Part shown: piece by piece, positions 46,601-56,110 of the stretch
Layout: each line of letters starts with the position of its first letter
Position numbering within the stretch: position 1 is the stretch's first letter
Assembly: GCA_030704615.1 (NCBI GenBank)
Contig: CM060734.1
Span: 52,716,042 to 52,780,041, forward strand
From: Takakia lepidozioides
Lineage: Eukaryota > Streptophyta > Takakiopsida > Takakiales > Takakiaceae
Direction: 5' to 3'
Length of the DNA: 64,000 bases
Notes under the pieces: model-generated
What the model was told of the DNA's origin: nothing
Seen by the model: only the letters and a program-made list of their open reading frames with translations
Databases searched by the model: none
Translations under genes and position numbers: made by a program

Positions 46601-48352
46601 CGTCTGACATTCTCTCTCTCAGATGCAGAGAGGAAAGGGATATATGTAAATGCCTGATGCGTGGGCAGCCTGAAGACTGTCCGTTTTCTGATACAATGTC
46701 CAGGGTATTCTCATCAGAGAGCAACCCTCTTCAGGATCAAGAACATAGTCCCTGCATCTCTGTTGACCAACTTTCAAAATCTCGAGGCTGAGCCTAAAGC
46801 CCTGGCCCTGTTAGGGTCTAACTGCTGGGCACCTCACACACAACAGATTGATGATTGTGTGAAGGGCTTTATAGAGGAAACTGCCAAGCCCGACCACTAG
46901 TTTCTAAAGTTGCACTACTGGAGTGAGCTCATCACAAAGGTAGTGTATGTTCCCTCTTTCTCTCTGCAAGTCCTAACTGATCTGTTATTATACACGCCAA
47001 TGCGTAGGCATGATCAACCATTCATCAACTTGGGGAGGAACACATGCACTGAAGTGAAACAAACTCCTAGGGTCACCTTGCATGCAACTGGTAAATACGA
47101 CCTCTCTGTGTGTGCAGGCAAACATGCTCATCTTTATTCCCTCTGCAATCCCTATACCACAATTACCACGAAACAAAAAACACAAAAACATTTTGGAAGG
47201 AGAGCGACATAAAAAGGTAAGGAGCTTCTTTGACAGGCACATTGAATTCTGACAGTCTCATATGTCATTTAACAATTACGTGAGACAACTTGAACCTCGA
47301 TTGCCAGAAAACACAGCCACCCGATATGAACGAGGAGATGGAGACGGGCATCCGATCATACGCACTTTATGAAGCAGATCCCCAGTCTGAATACCCACCT
47401 AAACAACAACTGGTCAGCCAGTGGATCCGTTGGTGATAGAGAGGAAACAGGGGCTGACGGTGCCTCCCAAAACTTGAAATCCAAGGGTTCTCCTCCCTGC
47501 GACAAAAATAAAGCTCAACTGTATTATAAAACCTACAAAGACATCGTGACAATAACACTGCCAACTCAAATTTCAAAGCAAGATTAACTAATCACAAATT
47601 TGGTCACAGAGAGAACATCCTATGTCATAATCTTCCACAGCACTGATGTGGTAGTCCAATCAGATGTCTCCACATTGTCTGTGATTGCATTACAGAGTCC
47701 GTCAGTGACTTGGGTCTGCAAGCAACTTCCAACCAGCAAACCCTTCAAGAAAACACTATACAAGTACAATCTCTTGTCCCAAAAAGTTTGCATCAAGGTT
47801 AACACTGTCTCTGATGAACAGAAGCTAGCACCACGTCGACAAGAAAGAGACACAAAAAAGTCGAGATGCGCAACTACCTTCTCTAGAAACTCTAGCTCCC
47901 TTCTCCGCTCCTCTCGAACAGCAAGATCCCGCCTGAATCACACAAGAGCAAGAGCTAGTTCCTTGGGTCCACAGCCACTCCCCACCCCCTTCCCTAAAAC
48001 TTTCACGAAAACTGTGTAGCTGGGGAGACTTCCAATGCAGAGAGAAGCCTGGCTAGCAAAGTGAATTACTTAAAGAAAAATGGACTTAAATTGCTTCTTT
48101 GCTTCCATATAGAGAAAGCCTCAAAACTGACTAATACAAGGTAGATAAGGACTTGTTCTTAGAAACATACAGCACGTCAATACTTTACAGCCCTAGACAT
48201 CCCTCTTCATTGCAATTAAGCAGGCCTGCACTGATCACTGCACTTGGTCATATGTAGAACCTTAGTTCAGCTTGAGCTTTTTCAATGGCAGCACGGCGGG
48301 GTGAAGGCTCGTTGTTGTCTATGGCAGCTGCAGCACCAGCTCCTGCGCCCAT
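26029..48352 (-). CDS. EAF1: EAF1/VID21-type subunit of the NuA4 histone acetyltransferase complex (23 coding exons)
   Basis: Coding exons read on the minus strand, high to low: 48352-48261, 47932-47878, 47496-47399, 45721-44143, 43361-43239, 42505-42242, 41880-41689, 39819-39736, 39282-38533, 38421-38368, 37824-37764, 35682-35453, 35092-35036, 34223-34143, 33429-33283, 32767-32648, 32499-32399, 31923-31693, 31353-30945, 29650-29456, 28612-27555, 27391-26629, 26211-26029. All phases join without a stop (6,927 bases, 2,308 residues; plant EAF1 proteins are roughly 1,900-2,100). Order of parts: SPRRAAIEKAQAELR and REERRRELEFLEKGGEPLDF near the start; an HSA domain at about 630-720; EAPATPERLSE and ESLFYVIPAGSVETYRASVE; a basic linker; a SANT/Myb domain at about 1205-1260; the MEEDTLK block; PLELCDR; a Q-rich tail. 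EAF1 is the nuclear platform joining NuA4 subunits; HSA binds actin-related proteins. The start is the first in-frame ATG (VNAEPGSMGAG context); an upstream exon may add residues. Intron 15 is GC-AG. Confidence 0.93.
28613..29455. other. EAF1 intron 20
   Basis: Intron with no recognisable gene or transposon. Confidence 0.6.
30608..30722 (-). mobile_element. LINE 3'-end fragment, (ATTTC)n-tail family, copy a
   Basis: On the minus strand it matches the last ~100 bases of the LINE at 36440-36835, including CCATTTTGTCCCATAAG and the segment with TTTCCGCGGACG. It sits in an EAF1 intron in tandem with a second copy at 30734-30854. Confidence 0.7.
30734..30854 (-). mobile_element. LINE 3'-end fragment, (ATTTC)n-tail family, copy b
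   Basis: Second copy of the same ~110-base 3' end, separated from copy a by an A/G-rich spacer and a short (ATTTC)n repeat, as if one insertion duplicated or two landed in the same site. Confidence 0.7.
33281..33282 (-). other. EAF1: Non-canonical GC donor of EAF1 intron 15
   Basis: The exon ends GGCCAAG and the intron begins GCAAGT. No usable GT donor in phase lies nearby. AAG|GCAAGT is the standard form of a GC-AG donor, whose strong surrounding match compensates for the mismatch. Confidence 0.75.
34143..35092 (-). CDS. EAF1: EAF1 exons 13-14, SANT/Myb domain
   Basis: The 57-base exon 35092-35036 encodes GPVTTPVGMGIPWSSSEDQ and the 81-base exon 34223-34143 encodes AILALVHDLGPNWELVSDVL. 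With the following exon (GIYRKPKECRERHKAL) they make the SANT repeat. The three tryptophan-like positions (W, W, Y) and the GPNWELVSD core are present. Confidence 0.92.
36440..36836 (+). mobile_element. 5'-truncated LINE: C-terminal Cys/His knuckle and (CATTT)n tail
   Basis: The frame reads NLWIETGRWENLQQEDCLCP, TC, EIETGEHFFFYCPLYYEFRG and YEDQKCLAAYLHED. A CxxC, E-x-x-x-H, C knuckle after GRW is the C-terminal zinc motif of reverse transcriptases of several LINE clades. It runs straight into the shared 3' sequence and ends in repeated CATTT units. It lies antisense in EAF1 intron 11. The 500 bases upstream (35940-36440) may belong to it but are not recognisable. Confidence 0.7.
37080..37610 (+). 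mobile_element. LINE 3'-end fragments, (TCTC)n-tail family
   Basis: It contains the knuckle [32 protein letters not shown] and two successive copies of the terminal GGCCACAAGGCTA(C/T)GGCAA segment, each followed by a C/T-rich tail (about 37485-37555 and 37560-37600). It is broken by frameshifts and antisense to EAF1. Confidence 0.75.
40128..41600 (-). mobile_element. 5'-truncated LINE, (TCTC)n-tail family, sense in EAF1 intron 7
   Basis: From 41600 to 40920 the minus strand matches the end of the reverse transcriptase of the LINE at 50645-52591 (LETVLSKAMSVTRKLSDE, FPVCDMGEDIMDDLK). From 40621 to 40130 it reads the C-terminal part lacking in that copy: CNCPLCGQPEDNFHFLIHCP, GYSHQRDALLQSIKR, QIDACVKGFLEDI. 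Between them, 40622-40919 holds a segment I cannot align. This copy shows the family's true C terminus. Confidence 0.8.
42242..43361 (-). CDS. EAF1: EAF1 exons 5-6, HSA domain
   Basis: Exon 43361-43239 ends with KTHWDFVLEEMAWLANDVMQ and exon 42505-42242 begins ERLWKVAAAAQFCRWIAQ, continuing to RQRKVARLLSNAVNEFWRSVE. Joined by the intron 43238-42506 they form an unbroken HSA helix, the surface that in yeast Eaf1 and related remodellers binds actin and Arp4. Confidence 0.92.
43490..43596 (+). mobile_element. LINE 3'-end fragment, (CATTT)n-tail family
   Basis: About 100 bases identical in layout to 36734-36836, including TCCCATAAGCTCTACGAG and the CATTTCATTTC tail, in EAF1 intron 4, antisense to the gene. 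Confidence 0.75.
44143..45721 (-). CDS. EAF1: EAF1 exon 4, large N-terminal linker
   Basis: This exon carries residues 83-608, a long, mostly disordered polar region. It contains YARRNRHRSPRFGNGHVSP and the acidic end KAEEDFILEEAEHIK that precedes the HSA domain in plant EAF1 proteins. It begins with one base completing a split serine codon and ends in phase 0 before a GTTGGT donor. Confidence 0.9.
46025..46990 (+). mobile_element. Three LINE 3'-end fragments in a row, (TCTC)n-tail family
   Basis: Segment 1 (about 46025-46115) is only the terminal GGCCACAAGGCTACGGCAAA region. Segment 2 (about 46125-46620) has [33 protein letters not shown]-like residues and its own terminal region with a TCTCTCTC tail. 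Segment 3 (about 46620-46895) starts again at the AGAGAGGAAAGGG stretch and stops after DDCVKGF. All lie antisense in EAF1 intron 3. Repeated insertion into a preceding element's C/T tail would explain the order. Confidence 0.75.
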
Positions 48353-48515
48353 GGAACCTGGCTCTGCATTGACTAATCGCTGAGACCCTGGCTCAGATCC
48401 AGGGTCTTCACTTGTTCTGGGTCCCAGTTCAATAGCTTTCTGCTCTTGGCACAATATATCAGGCTGCAAAAGTCTCCTCCTTGAGTCCTGCTCACAACTG
48501 CTTACCACACCTAGA

Positions 48516-48516
48516 C
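48516..48516 (-). other. EAF1: Possible acceptor of the first recognised EAF1 exon
   Basis: The minus strand reads GCTGTCACAG then an open frame that runs into the EAF1 start region without a stop. An upstream non-coding or coding exon may therefore be spliced here, across the LINE-filled stretch. Confidence 0.35.
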
Positions 48517-48959
48517 CTGTGACAGCATAGACAATGACTGATTCAGAGCAATCAGTTCCCTGGTATGTGATTGTTACACCACAAACTACTGATAATACTC
48601 TTAAGCAAGAGACTCTGAGGCGACAATTCTATGCACATTATCCATCAAAGAAGGAAAAACTGGCAATGACCATTAATGCAGATATCTTCCAACAACAATG
48701 CAAAGCATGCTCCCTTATTCCATTAGCTTTTGGACAAAGAAGTTCAGATGCACCAAACCTGCATTGAGCATAGTACTGTAGCACCATCACTCTTGCAAAT
48801 CACATGTAGACCTCACCAGCTTTCATTTGGAAGGTCCCACCATAGGCAGTCTCCAAGACAACACACAGGTGGTGGATGTTGCCACTAATGTGTTCCTGCA
48901 GGCAAACAGGCACAATCTTAAATGTTGGTATGTAGCCTATACATTTTGCAACAAGAACA

Positions 48960-49011
48960 AATCTCTCTCTCTCTCTCTCTCTCGGCTACGGCAAACAACG
49001 TCTTATGAGTA

Positions 49012-49058
<47 letters not shown>
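48960..49058 (+). repeat. (TC)n microsatellites flanking a LINE terminal segment
   Basis: A (TC)n run of about 20 bases, then GGCTACGGCAAACAACGTCT with its short ATGAGTACATT continuation, then another (TC)n run of about 40 bases. This is the 3' terminus of one LINE copy, on which the larger LINE's 5' end appears to follow immediately. Confidence 0.85.
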
Positions 49059-49063
<5 letters not shown>

Positions 49064-49488
49064 TCTCCCTGTCCTCTGGAAGCCTATTGACATTGGGTGG
49101 ACTTGAAACGGGAGTACATTAATGTCTCTGTGACTAAATGCCGGCCTTGTGACCTCGTGTCCTTGTTTGTTTCGACCTGAAGCGCTTTGCTTCAGGTAAG
49201 GTAGTGCATTGGATTTAGTTGGAAAGCGTGGGGCCTTTCCCTCTTTAGAATATGCCTACACGGGCCATTCCCTGCAACTCCCTGGAGTGTGATCTCTGAA
49301 TGGTAACAAGCGGACTCCTACCGCTTGGGGGCAGCCCCTCCGCCCAAATTGGGCAGTCGTATGCTCTGTCTAGCATACTCGGCACTTGGGCTCGGGTTGG
49401 TTCCTGTGCTTAAACTTTATAACCTGCGAAAACAATCAAAAATTTAGCTCCTATCAACATCAACACTCCTCAGGGTGATCCCTGGGAA

Positions 49489-49794
49489 TTGGTTACTTAT
49501 GCCAAATCTAGGGCTTCATGTGTAGTTTTTGGGGTGAATCCCAGGATGGACGATGTGTCCTTTAAAACTACATGCTCTAGCTTAGGCTTGGATTTCATGG
49601 CTAATGGTACCATCTCGAGACTTGATAACAGGGGTACGTTGAAGGTTGCAATGACCAAAAGTGCTTCTAATAGAGTCCCGCATCAATTCAATCTCAAAGA
49701 AGTTCGTCCCTTGACTGGCTGGAGAGCGGTCTTAGACATTGGTGATTCAATGGGCGCTCTAGGAAGACAACCAAGGGCAACAACTTCAACTTGA
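49489..49794 (+). pseudogene. LINE ORF1, first part
   Basis: 101 codons (VTYAKSRASCVVFGVNP, GWRAVLDIGDSMGALGRQPR). The frame ends at 49794 and the related reading continues in another frame from 49791, so a single frameshift probably splits one ORF1. Confidence 0.55.
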
Positions 49795-50636
49795 GAGTTT
49801 CTAATCGGTTTGATGCTCTGGATGAGGTTGAATCCAAACAGCCAGAAGGACAAGATGCCCCTAAGTGTACGGAACCTGAACGTCCTGAATCTGAAGGATT
49901 TGGTACTCTGAATGGTTTACCAATCCTCAAGGTTTACACAAGACGAACAAATTCTATACACGGGGTAATTGTCCCCAAGCCGTCAGATGGACAATCTGTC
50001 CCTAAGTGTGCAGAGCCTGAACGTCGTGTAACTGAAGGATTTGGTACTCTAAATGGTTTACCAATCCTCAAAGTCTACACAAGACGAGCAAAATCTATAC
50101 ACGGGGTAATTGTCCCCAAGCAGTCTGACGGACAATCTGCCCCTATGTGTGCGGAGCCTGTGCGTCGTGTAACTGAAAGATTTGGTACCCTGAATGGTTT
50201 ACCAATTCTCAAAGTTTACACAAGACGAGCAAAATCTACACATGGGGTAACTGTCCCCCCTTTGCAGAACGGTTGGCCGTCCAGGAGCAATCACAAGCTA
50301 CCTAGACGACAAACAATTCACACGCAAAGGGCTGGCTTGCGGCTGGCCACTTTCAACTTCTCAGGGTTGACCAACCAAAGGAAACAACTTGAAGTGGGAC
50401 AAGTTCTTCGGACTAATGAAATTCATATCTGTGCTGGGCAAGAAACATGGGAAACGTCGGATAAACTGGTTGGAGATGTCATTGGTTATAAATGGGCAGG
50501 TAAGATGTGTACTCTCAAGGCAGCCACTGCCAAACGCGGTCAAAAAGGGGTCGGATTCTTTGTCCGTGATTTCTTGTTTGACAATTGTGAAATTATCAAC
50601 AAGGGTTTGAGGTACGAGCATAGAGTATCTGGCTAA
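49791..50636 (+). pseudogene. LINE ORF1 end with three 47-residue repeats, fused to the endonuclease start
   Basis: It opens RVSNRFDALDEVESKQPEG, a typical ORF1 C-terminal linker, then three tandem copies of a 47-residue unit starting at about 49897, 50038 and 50179 (period 141 bases), each with FGTLNGLPILKVYTRRxxS. It then begins the apurinic-type endonuclease with LRLATFNFSGLTNQRKQLE and AGQETWE. It stops at 50634-50636 inside the endonuclease. Confidence 0.75.
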
Positions 50637-50644
50637 AACTGAAT

Positions 50645-52591
50645 TTGAAGGGCGGCATGAGTACAAAGGACCTCTTTGTTGGTTGTGTTTACATGCCCAC
50701 AGAGGGGACCCATAGTGCTGACGCAGACAAGGCCTTCGAAGTTGTAAAGCTGGAGTGTGCTTCGTTCCTTGCCAAAGGTCAGGTGGTACTATTGGGGGAC
50801 TTCAATGCCCGGGTGGGCAAAGGGATCCATCAGGACGATATCATTGGACCTTTTGGTGAGGACGAGCTGAATTCTAATGGCAGACGGTTAATTAACTGTC
50901 TAGAAGAGCTTCAGCTTTTGACCTTGAATAACAGGACAAGAGGTGACCAAGTGCAGTGGACTCGTGAGAAACCCCAAACTGGGGAACGTTCCATTGTGGA
51001 CTATATCATAATGGACAAAATTTTGTTCCCCCAGTGTGCCAATGTGTTGATCGACAGAACTGATATTGGTACCTCTGACCACTTCCTGGTTTGCACTGAG
51101 ATCAAAAGGTGTTTTCCCACCACCAAGAGATCTGTGAAACGTTCGATTCGGAAGTGGCGCATAGAAAAATTCCACAATGAGGAGGTCAAGGCTGAGTGGA
51201 ACTACCGTGGCATCACGCTCCTCAATGCTGTTGGCAAGACATTCTGCAGAGTTATAAGTACTCGTCTCGAGGTTGATCTGGCGTCTAGAGGTTGTTTCCA
51301 CGAAGGCCAAGCTGGCTTTCGGCGAAACAGGGGCTGTGTGGATCATATCTTCACTCTAAGCCAGATTATCCAGGGAAGGAAAAAAGAAGGGAAACCCACT
51401 TATGTCTTTTTCCTGGATGTCAAAAAGGCTTATGACACAGTGTGGAGAGATGGCCTATGGTTCCGCCTCTGGTCTTGTGGGATCAAGGGAAAGATGTGGA
51501 GAGTTGTCCACAACTTGTATGCTCACACCAAAAGCTGTGTCACTGTTAACGGACAGAAGTCCAACTTCTTTGACATAGACCAAGGTGTAGCTCAAGGATG
51601 TACTCTCTCCCCTCTGCTCTTCAATGTTTTCATCAATCAACTCCTCGAGGATGTGGAAAGTGAGGGATTTGGGTTAAGGGTGGGTGATACCACCATACCA
51701 GCCCTTATGTTTGCGGATGACTTCGCAGGCATAGGGGAGACTCCAACCAATCTCCAGGAGTTGATTGATTGCGCGAAGAGATACTTTGATCTTTGGGGGC
51801 TAGAGGCTAATGTCAGCAAATGTGCAGTGGTAGCATTCAACGACAGAGGAGAGGGAGGAAGTGATCTTAAGTGGCAGTGGGGTAGCCAAGAGATCCCGGT
51901 CCTCCCTTCCTACACTTACCTGGGCGTTGAGTTCTCCCCCAATTGTAATTGGGATGCACATATCCGGAAAGTTGTTCAAACTGGCAAGGGCAAAGCTCTG
52001 GGGCTCACTAAATTTTTCCACTGCAGAGGGGTCAACTCTGAGGTTAAGAAAACCATGCTTTGTCGCGTTAGTAGACCTGCCTTGGAGTACGGATCTGCTA
52101 TATGGGTTGATAACTCCAACCAGGCTAAGTCTCTAGAATCCATTCAAGTGGGGGTGCTTAAGGAGTGTATGTCAGCATGCTCCAAAACAGCCAATGTGGC
52201 TGTTCGGGGTGAGTTTGGCATTCCGTCCTTAAGCTCCCGACAAGATGAATTCAAGGTCACATGGTGGGGTCAGCTGCAACATATGCCCAACACCAGATAT
52301 CCTAAGTTAATCGACTCTATATCTTGGAAACAGGACCGCCCTGTCAAACAGGCTAAGTCCTGGAAGAAGAGAGTAGAAGAGATCCTCAAGGACCTGGACC
52401 TGGATCCGCAAGTCTTGACCCTGCTGGATAAATCTGACTTAGAGGCTGTAGTGTCCTCAGCCATGTCTGTTGCCATGAGATTGTCTGATGAAAATGAGGT
52501 TAGGCAAAAAACTTCCCTGAACTTGTTTCCAGTCTGTGACATGGGGGAGGACATCATGGATGACCTCAAGGGTCTACCCACTCACCTTTGA
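50645..52591 (+). pseudogene. LINE endonuclease (rest) and reverse transcriptase
   Basis: The 648-codon frame has the endonuclease motifs LLGDFNARVG, SIVDYIIMD and GTSDHFLV, then a direct jump at about 51190 (FHNEEVKAEWNYRGITLLN) into the reverse transcriptase: GFRRNRGCVDHIFTL, FFLDVKKAYDTVW, AQGCTLSPLLFNVF, and the catalytic MFADDFAG. Everything usually found between endonuclease and RT motif 0-1 (roughly 150-200 residues) is missing. The upstream frame ends nine bases earlier, so a frameshift separates the two endonuclease halves. Confidence 0.85.
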
Positions 52592-52837
52592 ACAGCAAAC
52601 AGAAGCAGAGAGGAAAGGGAGAGTGCAATTGCCCGTTGTGTGGGCAACCAGATTGATGCTTGTGTGAAGGGATTTCTAGAGGATATCTGGAAAACCCGGA
52701 TTAATTCTTTATATGGAGGTAAGTCTTACTACCAACGTCAGCCCCTGACAGAGGTAGGTTCTGTCCCTTTTGTTCCCGCTCAAACTGGGCGCAGGGTCAA
52801 TGGCAGCACTGATAACAAGTACAAAGCATCTACATAA

Positions 52838-54870
52838 TTTTAACAGTTACTCAGTGAACTGAGCAGGAGAGAGAAGAGAAGGGAAAGCGTCCAAGACCTT
52901 CGACTGAGCAAAAGCGACGGAAACTGAAAGCATCGCAGGGGACGCAATGGGAAGATTAAGGCACAGCTAGATTTCTCGCAGAGTTGTTTCTGTCCCATTT
53001 ACCTCCCATACTGAAACTAACAATTGGCTCAGCTGAAAACCATCGTACTCAACATCCAAATCCATCCCCTACATTTTCTGGATTTTATTAGAAAAAGGAT
53101 AGTTTTCAAACCCTACTCTGCACTCATGACTCCTTGAATCATGAAGCCAGGTTCCATGACATCTACAAGGACCTGAGAAAAAAAACACGCAAGAACAAAC
53201 TGCACACAGGGATGTGGCAGCATCAACCTGGCATAGTTTCGCCATGCAAGGGACCAGCATCCAATTCTACAACTGGACTGTTGCAGAACTAGAAAATAAC
53301 CAAACGGGATTGCGTATCCATGGACACAAACATTACATCACAACATTCAAAGCCATTCAAACCCTGGTCCTGCAAGTTCCACGTTTTCCGAACCCTAGAA
53401 GTCCAAAAACTAACTGTGGTACGAGACACCATACCTGCTTCGCCGAACTCACACCCATGTCGTCGTCGAGCGCAACGGATTGCGAGACACAACAGAAAAA
53501 TTACAGTGTAATAACACACCCGCCATAATTCCGCGGATCCTCACTCCGCTTTGCACTCAGCCCAGAGCATGCATCCCGCTCCGAATCAACGGCAATTTGT
53601 TCCACAAATTCATCACAATTTCCCTAATTTACACCCCGCAATCATCTTCTTCTCTCCAATTTAACTCTACCTTGCATGCAAATCGGTGCCCAGGATTCCT
53701 CGACGAGAGGGGGCAAAGGTGGGGTTCGCCCAGCCGAGACGGGCCACTGCATTCCTCTGCCGGCTTGTGCTCACACTAGTCACAAACTCTCCACTGCAAC
53801 AGCAGAACCGGCAGAGGACCGTGTTAGGCCTAGTTCACATCACATGCTACAATCCTTCCTGCGCTGCAGCTCCTCTTGTGCCTTCCCTTTCCCCCTCCAC
53901 ACCCCATGCCATGCCATGCCATGCCATAGCGCGGACCAAAGGAGTTACCTGCAGGACGGTTACCATCCTATATATTAGCTTAAGAGAGGATTAAATTACC
54001 TCAAGGGAGATTGTTTGTGAGAGGAAAATGATTATCCCAAGCTGTGGATGGAGCCCAGTTTTCATCCATCAAGGAAGGGTGGATGCAATGTGGGACGAGC
54101 ACATTTTTCATTTGCCAGGTTGATGAGGGTTTCATCCATAATGAGGGTTTCATCCAGATTTCCTGCTTCTGTGCTCCCGTCTCTAGGCTTCTCTCCTCTC
54201 TCTTATCTTCTAATCAACGCAGCCCCAGTGCTTTGAAGGTTCCAGGATGTTTAGTTCTGAAACCGTCTGGCCTTCTTAGGGACTCGTACAATGTGATAAC
54301 TGCATATGGATCGCAGGAGATGTCCGCATGCTTTCAAGTCGGAAAAGAGGCGGTTTGGTTGCAAATTACAACATCTTTTAACTCAATTGTTTGTGCATAA
54401 TCGGCCAGTTTCTCCTCAATTCTGTTACCGAATGACATCTAACAGGAGGGCTAAGCGGTACACCGTCAGTGGAGATGTTGTTCTCGGAATGGCTTTAGTG
54501 ATGATGGCGGTGTCTCTCTCATTGCGGGCCACATAAGCTGATCCATACCTTCTACGGGACTGGGGTGCGCCTCAGTTTTCCTTTTGTTGTTGTCGCACAG
54601 GAGCGATGTATTTTGGAGGAAGTTGATTCGGGGGGCAGCAGAAGAATGTGTTCACCATAACCTATGGCTGTAAGGGGAGGACGGCTGGCTGTTGCACTCT
54701 TCTTTGTGCAGCTTTAAGATCCATTGACTGAACCTGCAGGAAACTTCACCATGACCAGTGTATCTGGAAGAGGACCAGAAGGGGGAGCCAACCGTCTTCT
54801 GGCACCTGTGGGGATGTGAGGGCACTCTAACAGGCAGGTCGACTGAAAGAGGCACTGCACGCTTTAAACC
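52838..54870. other. Probable EAF1 upstream region, no gene recognised
   Basis: 53520-53960 is relatively GC-rich, with a short (ATGCC)n repeat at about 53907-53930. On the minus strand it is purine-rich, as 5' leaders can be. A non-coding first exon of EAF1 might lie here, but no splice donor could be chosen with confidence. Confidence 0.3.
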
Positions 54871-54879
54871 AAGGAGGCA

Positions 54880-56110
54880 TTTCGGCAGATGGGGTGATGC
54901 CTAACAGAGTCACGTTCATTTGCGTTCTCAAGGCATGCGCTCTCCTTCGAATGCTAAGAAAGGGCAAAGAGATCCATGCTTGGCATGTATCAGTAAATGA
55001 TATGGGAAGGGGTGACTTCCAACTGAGCTACGTTCATTTGTGTTGTCAATGCCGTGCAGTTCTAAAAAAGGGCAAGGAGGTCCATGCCGACTTCATCACA
55101 TCTGGAATTATGCCAGATATCACATATGAATCTGGAAAATACCCTTGTTGAAGTGTATGCCAAATGCGGGGGCATCAAGGAAGCCCCTGAAGTGTTCAAC
55201 AATATGAATCAAACGAGATTTGGTCTGATGGAGCACAATCATTCCAGGGTATGCTCAGCATGGGTGTGGTGGGGAGGCTTTGGAGATGTATGAGCAAATG
55301 ATACAGAAAGGGGTGACTCCAGACAGGTGACATTCACTTGCGTCCTGAACGCATGTGCCAGCCTAGGAGCTCTTGAAAAAGGGCAAGGAGGTCCATGCTG
55401 AGATCATCAAAGCTGGAATTGGACCAGATATCCCTCTTGAGACTGTCCTTGCCAACATGTATTCCAAATGCGGAAGCATGGAGGACGCGTGGTGTTTGAC
55501 AACATGGCTCGACAAGATGTGGTCTCATGGAGCTCGATCATTGCAGGATATGCCCAGCATGGTTGTGGTAGGGAGGCTTGTGAGATGTATGTACAAATGC
55601 AACGTGGAGGGGTGCAGCCCGACAGCATAACATTCATTTGCTTCCAGTGCATATCCCACTCTCACAGCCCTGGAAAAGGACACGGAGGTCCATCCTGACA
55701 TCATCAAAGCCGGAATTTTACCTGATATCATTCTGGAGACTGCCCTTTGCTGATATGTATGCCAAATGTGGAAGGAAGCATGAAGGATGCACATGAAGTG
55801 TTCAACAATATGCCTCTGCAAAATGTGGTCACATGGAATGGAATGATTGCAGGATATGCTTAGAATGGTTGTGGTCAAGAGGCCCTGGAGTTATTTGAGC
55901 AAATGCAACAGGATGGCGTAAAGGTGATGGTATCACCTTTATGTGTCTTCTCTCTGCGTGCAGCCATGGGGGCCAGTGGACAAAGGCCAGTACTACTTTG
56001 GTTCAATGAGTTGAGTTCAGGTCATTACTCATACAGTGGAGCATGCATGGTAGACCTTTTTGGCCGCCCAGGACAATTGGAAGAGGCCCAGGACATCATT
56101 AACAAATGCC
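54880..56110 (+). pseudogene. Heavily decayed PPR gene
   Basis: PPR motifs are readable in all three frames in the usual order: GVMPNRVTFICVLKACALL, KKGKEVHADFITSGI, EVYAKCGGIKEAPEVFNN, KGKEVHAEIIKAGIGPD, DMYAKCGR, LLSACSHGG, MVDLFGRPGQLEEA. It breaks up before an E/DYW end. Dozens of frameshifts and stops show it is older than the 8937-10589 pseudogene. It lies between the EAF1 upstream region and KAS III. Confidence 0.7.

Larger units (their letters stand above)
49075..52837 (+). mobile_element. Long LINE retrotransposon copy with internal deletions
   Basis: It carries a 5' leader, ORF1-like frames, an endonuclease and a reverse transcriptase in order. By comparison with the copy at 40128-41600 it lacks parts: between endonuclease and reverse transcriptase near 51190, after DMGEDIMDDLK near 52570, and between the C-terminal knuckle and QIDACVKGF near 52645. 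It also stops short of the family's terminal segment near 52803. It cannot be autonomous. It lies upstream of the recognised EAF1 start, antisense to that gene. Confidence 0.85.
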
